Shown here one piece after another: positions 1 to 10,987 of a DNA stretch of 64,000 nt; the first letter of the stretch is position 1, and each line of letters starts with the position of its first letter. The position numbers and the translations under genes are program-made. The DNA lies in assembly GCA_021464415.1 (NCBI GenBank), contig JAKCWG010000264.1:124001-188000 (forward strand). Direction: 5' to 3'. Source of the DNA: Lonicera japonica. Lineage: Eukaryota; Streptophyta; Magnoliopsida; Dipsacales; Caprifoliaceae. Under the pieces are notes generated by a model that was not told where the DNA came from, made no database searches, and saw only the letters and a list, made by a program, of their open reading frames with translations.

Positions 1-290
1 AGAATGTATTGGGCTTATTTTAGTTTGTTTATTAGTTTCCTTATTGCATTAGGAATATTATTGGAGTTACTACTTTCCTTTTCTAAGTAGGAATTAGTTT
101 CTTTTTTGAAATAGGATTAAGGCTTTGTTTACTCCTATTTAAAGGAGGCATATTATTGTTTTAATAAGAAGAGTTTTGATGATTAATAAAATTGAGAGTT
201 TTCTCTTTGTGTTCTCTAAGAACATGTTGAACATGTTGAATTAATTAATTCAATTATTCTTGACTTATCAATTAATTCTCCACCAATTGA
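1..290 (+). repeat. LTR-like 3' portion (uncertain)
   Basis: The left edge has the look of the promoter-to-end part of an LTR. It holds a TATA-like CTATTTAAAG near 137, then a short T-rich leader with AATAA-type signals, then a change of composition near 290. No second LTR, target duplication or primer-binding site can be matched because the window starts here. Confidence 0.25.
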
Positions 291-1640
291 TTGTGGCGTT
301 TTTTATTATACCAAGGTTCACGTTTCTTTAAGCGTTGGGTTGAGGTTTCCGCCTTCCATCTTTCGACGTATTCCAAGGTTCTTGTTACGTCTGTATCAAG
401 GGTTGAGGATCCATTATCCTGGCTAGAAAAGACGATCCGAGTTCGCATCAGTGTTAGGCACCCAATTCACCCTTTCGTTCTCTTAATAGATCATGTATTT
501 AATTCATATTTTAGATATCTTGCAAATAGTTTGAATTATATTCAGAATAGTCTTTTTCAAATAAATTCAGTTTAAAATAGTATTTTAAAATCAGACTCAA
601 ACTTTGCGAGCACCTACGTATTCATTTCATAGAATGAAATCAGAGTCTCGTAGTTCCGTTTGTTTGGAAACCGTTTTTGTATTTTTGTTTTGTTTTGAAA
701 ACGTGTCAAAACAGATTTTAGTTTTCTCGTAAAACTTAGAAAAGACTAGTTTTGAAAATAATGAACTTCTTTGTAAGTTATCTAATTTTTTGTATTAAAA
801 CTGTATAAAAATGCGGTATTGAAATTCAGGAGAGTTGTAGAGAAAATGTACCTGATGCGCTTGAAGAAGAACGAGGATCGTTTGTTTGCTCCTTTCTCTC
901 TCTTGAACTTTCTCACTTCAAGACTTTCTCTCTCTAAAACTTTCTCTTTCTAAGACTTTTTATCTTTAAAACTTTCTCTCTCTAGACTTTCTCTAGAAAT
1001 TCTCTAAAACAGACTCACTATTCATTTTTAACAGAGCTTCTCCTTACTAAAAACTCTATCAAGTGTTGATGATCCCAAATAAGAGCTCAATGGTCCTATT
1101 TATAGAGAAATTTCAGCCAAAAGAGCTCCAAAAGGGGGCCAGTCGCAGGGGGTAGCTGCAGGGAGTGCGGCTGGGAGGCTGCTGTTAGCGGCCCAGCCGT
1201 ACGGTTGGTAGGTGACCGTGCGACTGGGAGGCTGCGGTTGGGGCCCTGCCGTACGGCTGGCAGGTAGACGTGCGGTTGGAGGGTTGCGGCTGGAATTTCA
1301 AAAATGCCTCAAAACACCTAAGAAAACTCAATTTTTATAACGTGGCGCTGCCTCGCACCTCGCGACTTGACCGGGCAGGTCGATACCCGTCCTGGTAAGC
1401 GAAGTGGCAACATTGGTCGTATCAGACTCTTTGACAAGTTCAAAGTCAGAGTTTTTTCTAACAGTCTTCTATATGCATGATGACTCAAGACCTAATGTGA
1501 AATGCTTACTTTATAAAAAATCAATGTTCACACGAAAGTCGTGGATTGGGGTGTTCACAGAGTGGCCAACAAAAATATTTATTCTAGTTATAAAAATAAA
1601 ACAATGAACACAATACAATTGAAAGTGTTGCACCACTACC
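291..1640. other. Gene-free repeat debris
   Basis: No credible gene. A minus-strand TATA-like box (CTCTATAAATAGG at 1095-1107) lies upstream, in minus sense, of a pyrimidine/purine-rich leader at about 880-1000. This resembles an LTR promoter pointing left. Short open frames here match nothing I recognise. Confidence 0.3.
1165..1293. repeat. GC-rich 53-bp minisatellite, about 2.5 copies
   Basis: Units start at 1165, 1218 and 1270, each beginning GTGCGRYTGG. The block is very GC-rich against an AT-rich background and sits just upstream, in minus sense, of the TATA-like box at 1095-1107. It may be a U3 repeat of a decayed LTR. Confidence 0.6.
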
Positions 1641-2745
1641 ATCAACAATAAATTGGGTCAATAACTGTGAATATAACTATACAATTAAAGGCAGATCCAA
1701 AATTTACCTTTTGGGGGGCGAATTTTGTTGTCACTAATTTTTTAGTGTGATTTTTTTTGGCTCTAAAGTCCTCATTCATTTTTCATTTTCTACAATGATA
1801 CTTCTAGAGCAAAGGTCAATTTGTCATATTATTGTATGATTTAATGGCATTATTTTTAGTGAGAAATTTGTTTTGCTCTTACACTATTTTTCAGAAAAAC
1901 TCATTTTAGCTATACATAAGGTAATACTTAATTATTTATACTTGCGGATGTTTGGGGGTTGGGGGGAGGATACTTGTTTGTTTAAAAAATTTGGAGGATA
2001 AAGTGTGTTATCAAGCCATATTAGAAGTGTAGAACATAAGGGAAAATGTCCAAAAAAATGTGAAGAGATAGAGACAATTTCTTAGTATTAAAATTGGAGT
2101 AATGTGGGAGTTTGGGAGATGAGAGGGGTAGGATCCATTTAATATATCTCGTAAGAATATGTCGTAAGATTTATACGTAAGAAAATTATTTTTCTTTTTT
2201 AATAGGTTGGTGTTCTCACTTAAGATGACTGAAAATATTGGCTTAGGTCTTGATGGAAATTGTGGTGGGCTATTACTTTTGTACATAGCTAGTAGGTATG
2301 TAAGAAAATTTCCTTTGCCCGGAGGCCTTTGCACCCTGGGTTTGGTCCGCGCATGACATCCGTTCTAGAATGACAGTTATAATTTCATTTTAATATATAT
2401 TTTTAAGAAATTAGTGTTTTTTCAAAAAAATATTTAAATAAAATTAAGATTATAAATTTAAGACAGAAAGACTCCCTTTTTTGTGAGCCTCCATCTCATA
2501 CTCATTTTTGTGATTATATGTCTTCCATCATACTTTTATGCTGTGTGAAAAAAAAATTATTTACCACTATCCAAAAAAAAAATTTTCATGAAAAAGTCAA
2601 AAAGTAAGAGGTAATCTCATCATATCCGTTAACTTATTTTTCATCTTTTTACTCAAATTAATTATTTTTCTTTTCATTTTCTATGTTATCATGAAACAGA
2701 ATCAAAGAGTTCTATCTAACCAACAACTCAATTATATATATACAT
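1641..2745. other. AT-rich intergenic, no gene seen
   Basis: Mostly AT-rich DNA with homopolymer runs. Around 1690, GGCAGATCCAAAATTTACC resembles the degenerate 'GGCGGATCC' termini seen elsewhere in the window near 42690, 53221 and 63320. The 107-codon minus-strand open frame at 2011-2334 has no recognisable domain. Confidence 0.4.
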
Positions 2746-2750
2746 AATGT
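2746..2750. repeat. Target-site duplication AATGT of copia element 1
   Basis: AATGT at 2746-2750 is repeated at 7360-7364, directly outside the two LTRs. This fixes the ends of the insertion. Confidence 0.9.
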
Positions 2751-2927
2751 TCTTGAGAGTAGAAGAAAGAGATTTATTATTAACTTAATAATAATGATAC
2801 AAGAGAGTCATATTTATAGGATAATGTAAACAATGAGAGACCTAATGGGAAAAGGAAACCTAAAACAAAACCTCATAACCTAAGGAAACTAAATATATAT
2901 ATATATACTAAATAATATATTCTAACA
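2751..2927 (-). repeat. 3' LTR of copia element 1
   Basis: 177 bp. In minus sense it runs from TGTTAGAATATA to CTCTCAAGA. It aligns along its length with 7177-7359 and is preceded by the purine tract. Confidence 0.93.
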
Positions 2928-2938
2928 CTCCTCCTCAA
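2928..2938 (-). other. Polypurine tract of copia element 1
   Basis: In minus sense TTGAGGAGGAG abuts the TGTTAG start of the 3' LTR. This is the usual plus-strand priming site for this lineage. Confidence 0.9.
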
Positions 2939-2949
2939 GTTGGCGCGTA

Positions 2950-4737
2950 GATATGGAACACGCCCAACTTGCTGATTAATCTGAAAAAGACTTTGTTGGA
3001 AACAGCCTTAGTAAGTACGTCAACTAACTGATCTTCTGAGGGTATATGAGGCACTGTAATTATGTTTTCTTCTAATTTTTCTTTAATGAAGAATCTATCT
3101 ACTTACACATGCTTTGTTCTATCATGCTGAACTGGATTTTGAGCAATATCGCACGCTGCCTTATTATCATAATGTAACATCATAGGTTCTCTTGGCGGAT
3201 AACCTATATCAGTCAATAGCAACTTCAGCCATAGTAATTCTTGGACTCCCACTGCCATTCCTCGATATTCTACTTTGGCGCTCGAATGAGAAACAATATT
3301 TTGTTTCTTACTTCGCCAAGTGACGAGATTGCCACCAACAAATGTGAAATACCCTGATGTGGACTGTTTGTCACCAATATTTTCAGTCCAATCAGCATCA
3401 GTATACCCTTCAACTTTCAAGAAATCACTGTTCTTTGTAAACAAAATCCCTTTTCCAGGAATTGCCTTTAGATAATTAAGAATCTTCATCACAGCCTGCA
3501 TATGCTTCTCTCTAGGATTATGCATGAATTGACTAACTATACTCAATGCATAAAAAATATTAGGCCTAGTATGTGCTAAGTACATTAGTCTTCCTACTAA
3601 TCTCTGGTAATGCCATTTATCAACAGGCACTTGATCAGCTTCAATTTCTAATTCCAATCCGTCTTCCATGGGAGTATTTGACGGCTGACAGGCCATTCCA
3701 GTTTCACTTAGTAGATCCAATGCATATTTTCTCAGAGAGAGAAATATGCCCTTTGATGATCTGGACACCTCAATCCCTAAAAAATATTTTAGCTCTCCAA
3801 GATCTTTCATCTCGAACTCTTGAGATAGATATTTCTTCAGTGTTTCTTGTTCACGTGGGTCATCCCCAGTGACAACCATGTCATCAACATAAACAATAAG
3901 CGCTATGATTTTTTCATCGCACATCTTCAAGAATAACGTATGATCCGAATTACTCTGGTTGTAACCGAACTTCCTCATTGATCTGGCGAATCTCCCGAAC
4001 CAAGCTCTTGGAGACTATTTTAAGCCATACAAAAACTTTCTCAATTTGTATACTTTGTTTCTGTGTTCTACCGGAACATTGTAACCTGGTGGGAACTCCA
4101 TGTATACTTCATCTTCTAAGTCTCCGTGCAGGAATGCATTCTTTACATCAAATTGTTGCAATAACCAATCCAGATTTATCGCTAAAGAAAGCAAAACACG
4201 AACAGTGTTAATTTTTGCCACTGCTGCAAATGTTTTCAAATAATCGATCCCATGTGTTTTAGTGTAGCCTTTTGCTACAAGTCTTGCTTTGAAGCTTTCG
4301 ATGGTTCCGTCTGCCCTATGTTTCACCCTGTATACCCATTTGCAACCAACACATTTTTTTCCTATTGGCAATTCAACTATATCCCACGTACCATTCTTCT
4401 TTAAGGATTTCATCTCCTCGTCCATTGCTGCTTTTTATTTTGGATCGCCTAAGGCTTCCTGCACATTGTTAGGAATATATAAAAAAGATAATTGATTTGC
4501 AAATGACTTATTCGATTCAGATAATTTATCGTAAAATACATAGTAGCTCATGGGATATTTGGTCTTACTAGCAAGATCAGGTTCATATGTTGGTTTAGGC
4601 ACACCCCTATTGATTCGATTAGGGAGCTGTTTCTTTAGAGGTTCAAAAGAAGATACCTGAGGATCAGGAAGAACTTGATATTCAGATTTAGATGTGTCTG
4701 AAGGAGACAATTGATTATTTGTACTAGGTGATGGCAA
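2950..4737 (-). pseudogene. Copia reverse transcriptase and RNase H, with stop codons
   Basis: From high to low coordinate: a linker; the RT amino half (motif KARLVAKG, then FDVKNAFLHGDL) at 4015-4425; the RT carboxy half with the catalytic YVDD (as IVYVDDMVV) at 3103-3978; then RNase H (GYTDADW, SAKVEYRGMA, LHYDNKAA). The family makes cDNA and degrades the RNA template. The reading frame is the same throughout. Only in-frame stops at 4435, 4015 and 3103 break it, and I saw no frameshift. The last residues of RNase H continue past the 3103 stop toward the purine tract. This cannot encode a working enzyme. Confidence 0.93.
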
Positions 4738-4746
4738 GCTTGAGGG

Positions 4747-5943
4747 CTAGGGCAGATTCAGTAGTGAACTTGGTGAGCTTGAGCCTGATTGTAGCAAATT
4801 TAGCGGTGAACTTGGTGGATTTGATGGCGAATTTAGTGGTGAACTTGGTGGATTCGGTAGTTGTAAGGTTGACTGTGGGGACACCTCAAGTTGAATAATC
4901 GTATTCTCATCTCTACCAATAAAATCAAAAGCTTGAATTTCACTATGATTCTCCTCCTGAAGTTCAGCCTGATGAAAAAACCTATCTTCTTCATAGAAGA
5001 CTACATCCATTGTCATATATACTTTTCGAGTGTGAGGATGATAACACTTATATCCTTTCTAAGATGATGAATAACCCACAAAAACACATTTGAGGGCATG
5101 AGACTTTAATTTGTTTCGCTGTTCTTTCGGCAAATGAACAAATGTAGCGCAGCCAAATATACGAAGAGGCAAATTCGGTACCGAATGAGCCAATACAGCT
5201 TTGTGAAAGACAGCAAATGGTGTTTAAAAGTCAAGGACTGCTGATGGAACACAATTTATCAGATAGACGGCGGAGGTAAGTGCTTCGCCCCAATAAGATG
5301 TTGGAGCATTGGCTCCAATTAGTAACGCACGTATGACATCTAGTAAGTGCCTGTTCTTCCTTTTTGCAACCCCGTTTTCCTGAGGTGTATAAGGGCATGT
5401 TGTTTGATGAATAATTCCATGATGCTTGAAATACTCCTGTAATTCTGTACTCATGTATTCACCTCCATTATCACTTTGAAGAACCTGAATTGTGGCTTTG
5501 TACTGTGTACTGACTTGTTTATGGAATCTCTGAAATAAACAACTTACTTCACTTTTAGATTTCATCGGGCAGACCCATGTCATTCTTGTGCAATCATCAA
5601 TGAAAGTAATAAACCAATGAGCACCATTTAAAGACGGAGTAAGAGAAGGCCCCCATACATCTGGGTGAATCATCATAAAAGGAACTGAACATTTATTAAG
5701 TGATGGTGGAAAGGAGGTACAATGGCTCTTTGCAAGTTCACAAGTTTCGCAGCGAAAAGTAGAGAGTTCAACATTCTTAAAAGTTTTAGGAAATAGCCTC
5801 TTTAAATAGCTAAAGGATGCATGACCTAATCGGCGATGCCATAGCAAAATATCATCATTGGCCTTTTTTTCTTGAGTCACAGCTGTTTGCAGGGCTTGAC
5901 ATAATTGATTCGTGCTTTTCAATGCCAAATCCAAGTAGTACAA
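4747..5943 (-). pseudogene. Copia pre-integrase and integrase region, with stop codons
   Basis: The start shows the GAG-pre-integrase zinc-binding pattern (WHRRLGHAS, then CETCELAKSH). The integrase core follows, with acidic residues in HPDVWG, in SDNGGEY and in the PQENGVAKR motif, which together form the D,D,E set. Integrase joins the cDNA to host DNA. After a stop at 5224 the frame continues unshifted through the family's C-terminal region (IFGCATFVHLPKEQRNK), another stop at 5059-5061, and a Pro/Ser/Leu-rich low-complexity linker ending in a stop at 4747. Several stops sit where glutamine would be expected. Confidence 0.92.
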
Positions 5944-6132
5944 GTTTCCTCGCTTAACACCATAACCAATTGTCTCCCTTGTCTGAATATCCTTAAAGAC
6001 ACAATGAGAAGGTCAAAAATTAACAATACAATTTAAAACATTAGTAATCTGAGCAATAGACAATAAGTTATTTTTTAGTGGGGGGACTACGAGCACAGAA
6101 TTTAAGTTAAGAGAATATAATAAACGAACCGA

Positions 6133-6615
6133 TCATTCCCTAATGATAGGGACTGGATCACCATTAGTTGTGAAAATAAAAATTTTTGATGAGGGGTTAA
6201 GAGGGGTGACTTGTCTAGAATCGAATATCATATGATATGTAGCACCAAAATCAGTTATCCATGTATTATTCAAAACATATGTATAATTGAATGCCTTACC
6301 AGGTGTCCTAGTGGTTGTAAGCAGTTCTGAATACCTTTTATCATTACTTTGATTTGAACGACGACTCTGAGAATGATCCCACCAGCCCGGATAACCAATT
6401 ATTTCATAGCACCCCTTTTTTGAATGCTCAATTTTTTCGCATACTGAACAAGGTGTATACTTCGAAGGAGAATGATTCTGGAAAACGTGATTTGTAAACA
6501 TGAGGCAGATTAAAAAAAACATAAACCCCTTCTCCTTCTTCTTTTTTCTTTTTCTTTTTCCTTTTTTTCTGGGATCAAAAAGAAAATCACAGAAACTTCT
6601 GGGTTCAAATTGCAA
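6133..6615 (-). pseudogene. Copia gag tail and protease fragment
   Basis: The open frame of 160 codons has a cysteine-rich knuckle-like stretch (CSVCEKIEHSKKGC) and an aspartic-protease motif (TDFGATYHM in place of the usual D-S-G-A). The first 30-40 residues are translated from the pyrimidine-rich run and 30-bp repeats and are not gag. Gag binds RNA and protease cleaves the polyprotein. The frame closes near 6133 before the pre-integrase part. Truncated and degenerate. Confidence 0.85.
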
Positions 6616-6660
6616 TTTACAAAAACTTATGTGGTCAAACTGTAAATCACAAAAACTTTT
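6571..6660. repeat. Three 30-bp tandem repeats in the gag region
   Basis: Units at 6571, 6601 and 6631 all follow GGR-TCAAA ... CACARAAACTT, exactly 30 bp each. They follow a long pyrimidine run (about 6528-6570). They lead into a palindrome-rich stretch (6664-6750) made of TTGACGCCGTCAA, TAACGGCCGTTA and related inverted motifs. Looks like foreign repeat DNA replacing most of gag. Confidence 0.8.
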
Positions 6661-7164
6661 GGGTTGACGCCGTCAAAACTAACGGTAACGGCCGTTAACT
6701 TTAACAGTAACAGTTAACGGCGTTAGTTAACGCCGTCAAATTTGACGGTTGACTTTAACTGGGCGTGGACGGCGCGTGAGACGAAGTGCCGAGGATACAA
6801 GTGGCGCGGGAGAGCGCGTGAAGGCTCCTTTTGAGTTGATTTTTTTTCCAGTGTGGTCGTCTTTGAAAGACGATTCTGTTGATGTAAGATTTGTAGGGTT
6901 TGGAGGTCACTAGGTTTAGATCTGGATAGTCGAAAAACCGAGATATTATGGTAGCGCGTGACGGCACGTGTAAGCTCCAATTCATATGATTCGAACGAAG
7001 AATTGATCGTCTAGGGAAGGGTAATGTATTGGTATAGTTTGGTGATATTTGGAGATCGCTGATGGATGAACGAGACAATAGAAAATCGCCTAAATACGAA
7101 TAAGGATGGTCGAGACGAGAGGATTATGTGGTGGTTTGTGGGTTTAATGGTGAGGATTAACCTT

Positions 7165-7176
7165 GCTCTGATACCA
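7165..7176 (-). other. Primer-binding site of copia element 1
   Basis: TGGTATCAGAGC in minus sense, complementary to the 3' end of initiator tRNA-Met. It abuts the LTR end with no spacer, which independently supports the LTR boundary at 7177. Confidence 0.93.
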
Positions 7177-7359
7177 TCTTGAGAGTAGAAGAAAGAGATT
7201 TATTATTAACTTAATAATAATGATACAAAAGAATCCTATTTATATGATAATGTAAATAATGAGATACCTAATGGGAAAAGGAAACCTAAAAGAAAACCTT
7301 CTAACATAAGGAAACTAAATATATATAGTAAATAATATATTCTATAATATATTCTAACA
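7177..7359 (-). repeat. 5' LTR of copia element 1
   Basis: 183 bp, paired with 2751-2927. It carries a short internal duplication near the TGTTAG end (AATATATTCTATAATATATT-type) that the other LTR lacks. Confidence 0.93.
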
Positions 7360-7364
7360 AATGT

Positions 7365-8079
7365 TAGATGATGAAATGAGCTTTTATAGCGGCGACTTCT
7401 TTTGAGAAGGGGTTAAACAAAGTATTCTAACTGTAATGAAAAAAAAAAAAAAAAAAAGCGAGCGCCATGTCAATTGCAACTTTTAGTTACTATTATCCAT
7501 ATTTTAGAATATGTCCAGTAGCTTTGTGTATGGTACTTGAAGGAAAAAAACAAAAAAAATTCTTTTAGTAATTGTTTGTTTCTTTGAAGAAAATAAAATA
7601 ATAATTTGGTCCATTTTATACAAAATTTTGTTAATAGTTCCAAAATTATTTTGATTTGTTGTCAATAAGTAAAAAGTTTTTTTCCCCGAAAAACAATAAG
7701 GATGATCTCTTTCTGTTTCGTCTATCATGTGCCATTTTGTCCTTTTGTAAATACTTAGCGTAAATAATTGATTTTCACCACATTATGTAATTTTGTTTGT
7801 GTTGGGACGTTGGGTCTAAACTCGTACGAATTTATTGACGTTAGAATCGGCCCATTCATCCCATTAATTAGAGCTTCTCATTCACACACTTCAAGTTGAA
7901 TCAGCTTTTTGACTACTAAATATTAGGGCAGGAAAATTTTACTATAATTACTGTATTATACCATATCATATCATTCCATTATAAAATTGTATTATAGTTT
8001 AATAATGATACAATACCGATGGGTATTGTACTGTACCAAAACATTATTGGAAAACCATTATCAACAGTATACCGTACCG
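7365..8079. other. AT-rich intergenic, no gene seen
   Basis: Contains a 19-bp A run at about 7439-7457. From about 7950, AT-rich DNA dense in GGTA/TACC words flanks the foldback element on both sides, as if an older repeat had received it. Confidence 0.4.
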
Positions 8080-8483
8080 GGGAGCATTTCAGGTGCGGAT
8101 TACTGTTCACGAACCATCTGTACGGATTGGTCCGTTTGGCACGCTTCCCGATGGAATTTTTTGATGAAATTTGGTGGGGATGTTCTTCAATGTGTGTAGA
8201 ATATCTCCACCAAATTTCATCAAAAAATTCAACCGGGAAGTGGGTTAACTATACGATTGAAAAATATTGGATTTTATATATCTATTTCTGGACCAATATT
8301 TTTCAATCATGTAGTTAACCCACTTCCTGATTTAATTTTTTGATGAAATTTGGTGGAGATGTTCTACACACATTGAAGAACATCCCTACCAAATTTCATC
8401 AAAAAATTCCATCGGGAAGCGTGCCAAACGGACCAATCCGTACGGATGGTCCGTGAACAGTAATCCGCACCTGAAATGCTCCC
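8080..8483. mobile_element. Foldback MITE, Mutator-type
   Basis: 404 bp, palindromic over almost its whole length. The arms begin GGGAGCATTTCAGGTGCGGA and meet near 8280. An 8-bp direct repeat TACCGTAC at 8070-8077 and 8484-8491 flanks it, or ten positions with two mismatches. No coding capacity; open frames inside are by-products of the palindrome. Blocks such as TTTTTTGATGAAATTTGGTG are shared with the element at 41358-41746, so both belong to one family. The 9-11 bp duplications of the family suggest Mutator transposase. Confidence 0.85.
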
Positions 8484-8681
8484 TACCGTACTATACCAAA
8501 ATATCAGTATTGCCATAATATATTACACCATACCATTGTCACTTCTACCATTATGGTAAATACCAAATGTCCCACAACTCTTAGATCTCCTTGTAATAAA
8601 ATGGAGGGTCCAGATTAAATGTGTTATGTTAAACAGTTTAGGGTTTTCACTTTTCACACAATTAGAATATTAGACAATTAA

Positions 8682-8713
<32 letters not shown>

Positions 8714-8735
8714 ACACACACACACGCACACACTC
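8682..8735. repeat. Compound (CT)n(CA)n microsatellite
   Basis: CT repeats interrupted by one CTTT, then CA repeats. Confidence 0.95.
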
Positions 8736-9630
8736 ACTATTGTAAGTGTATGCACTATCCGTATCCGTGCTTCATATATAGATCTCCATACGCACTGGCC
8801 ACTTTTATTTTAGACTTTTTAGTTGTATGTTTTTGTCCCTTTATTGTTTGGTTTGTGACTTTGGATTTTAGTGTTAGTTTGTTATTTTGGTTTTAATTGT
8901 ATGCTTTTGTTCCTAGAAATTGTACTATACCCATTGTTGTAAGTGTATGTTTTTGTTCCTAAAAAATAAAAATTGTGCTATGCCCACGAATTTTAGTGTT
9001 AGTTTTGTTGTTTTGTACTTTTGTTACATGTATGAATCATCAGGTTACAACCTTACAACTTACAAGTATGTGGCTTGCATCTTACTTGTTAGTGTGCTAC
9101 TTTGCGACTACGCTTAAAAAGAGTCCACCAAGTTACAGCCTTAAGAATAGTGCATAAGGTTACAACCCCAAGTACTACTGTACTAGTACATTGCTACATA
9201 CTGTTCACTTTTTTTCTTGGATTGAGTTTTTGGTAATATATCGTACCATACGAATTTTTTGGTATCTGAATTTTTTGGTATAACAATAGTAATAGATTTT
9301 GGCCTACTGAATTTTCGGTATAATACATAGTACAAGGGTTTTGGTACAATACCAATTCCACCCACCCCCAAGTATACTCGCATCATACAATTATCATGGG
9401 CTATATTTGACATGTTGGAATAAGAGGTGCGATATGATTATATATTTATTTTCTGTTCCATGTTTGTTGTAACTCTAGATAAAATAAAATATTGGATAAA
9501 TTATTTAGACTTGATGGTTTATCCCATAAAACAATGGATTAAATAATTCCACCTTCAAGGTGGACTCGAGTATTTGTGGGATAAATCATCAATCCTGTAG
9601 TTTTATCTAGTGCGTCAAACGGGGTCATAT
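8736..9630. other. Gene-free stretch with diverged short repeats
   Basis: Loosely repeated words (GTATGTTTTTGTTCCTA; TTTTAGTGTTAGTTT) recur at about 8820-9010. At 9220-9360, GGTAT/ATACC words again suggest a decayed TIR element. No gene. Confidence 0.35.
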
Positions 9631-10987
9631 GGTCATTTGGACTTCAGGGTCCATAGTTTTGTCAACAATGAGTTACGGGTCCGTATATAGTTCTTAGTTG
9701 TTGGAGTTTGGCTTTCATTTTAAACGGTTTTGTTAGTCAACCAATTGAAACCGTTAGTCAATCAAAAAAATCATGCATAACTACCTATTTTGCCCCTTAT
9801 TTATATTATTTACATAAGAAGAAGATTGAGGCAGTGACCAATTTAGATGCGTTAAAATTTGATATTTTAATTTTTTACCCTTTAGACTTTGCTAATTTTT
9901 AAGTGATCCATCTTATATTAATCGACTGTATAATTCAAACATCACTCTGTATATTGAATTCATTATAGTTTTTAACACTTTAGTTCCTTGATTTTTACCT
10001 GGATTGTCACTTTGGTACCTGATATTCAAATTTAACTCATCACACCCTAATGTATCAGCCGCATGTCACTTTAGTCCTTTAAACCAACTTCCATTAATTT
10101 TTTGGACGAAAAATGTGTGTTCCACTCACGTGGCTTTGCTGAAGGGGCGTAAAAGGAAATTCCAATAATTAGTTCTGCCATACCTCTTAATAAGAACAAA
10201 GTCACAAACAGAGACGGAAAGAACTAAGAAAAAACAGATAAGCATATAAGAAATCCTAAAGAATCATTTGAATCAAGCAAGACTATTTCTCATGGACATA
10301 AAATGATTAAACCTCTCTTGAGAAATTAAAGGAATCATTGTGTGGGTTGACTTCAACCCACAAAAGCTTGCTTGCAAAAACCATCCACCCATTTTAAATT
10401 TATAACTCTTGTTCCAATTTTAATCTGTTTAATTTTCTAAACAGGATCTTTAGAAGCTAATAGACATGAGCAAATCTCCAAATGAAATGTATTCAACATT
10501 AATTCAAACTAATATAATCAGAAAAATACATATATACAATGATTCATTGAGATACAAAACAAGAGCTTCAAATTGTGCATATTTAAATTATTTAAATTCA
10601 TACTTCTGAGGTAGAATAAGACGCTACCTAAAACATTCAAAGAGACATGTACTTGGTGTAAATTGAAATAACATTATCTAGAAGATCCAAAAATTTATTT
10701 TGACCAAAACCATTAAAAAGAAGAAACAGAGAGGGCAAGAAGAAATAGAGAAAAAGAAAGAGTCTTCTCAAAGTGGATTATGGAGTAAAAAATTGAAAGT
10801 ATTTAGAGTAATTAAAGCATTTAGTGTGAAATATTTGGGGAAAAAGAGAGTACCCATGTCCTGATTTTCAAGTCAACACATAATATGTATAGCACTAGAC
10901 AAAAACCAAATCATAACATGTGAAATTTTTGGGAGACTTTCCAAAAAAAGGGGATATTCAAGTTACAAAAGCAACTATCTTAATTAT

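Larger units (their letters stand above)
2751..7359 (-). mobile_element. Ty1/copia LTR retrotransposon 1, degenerate
   Basis: This is a 4.6-kb element on the minus strand with short LTRs (177 and 183 bp), an initiator-Met primer-binding site, a purine tract and a perfect 5-bp target duplication. Internal order in minus sense is: leader, gag tail with zinc knuckle, protease, integrase, reverse transcriptase, RNase H. That is the copia order, with integrase before RT. The N-terminal part of gag is missing; a 30-bp tandem array and palindromic DNA occupy that place. By eye the LTRs differ at about ten positions plus a short duplication near the U3 end, so the insertion is old. The LTRs begin TG but end GA rather than CA. 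Premature stops make the element non-autonomous. Confidence 0.95.

Noticed and set aside
7165..7176. tRNA gene
   Set aside because: Only the 12-base primer-binding complement is present, next to an LTR.
8019..8318. Open frames in the foldback element
   Set aside because: They arise from the palindrome and overlap both arms.
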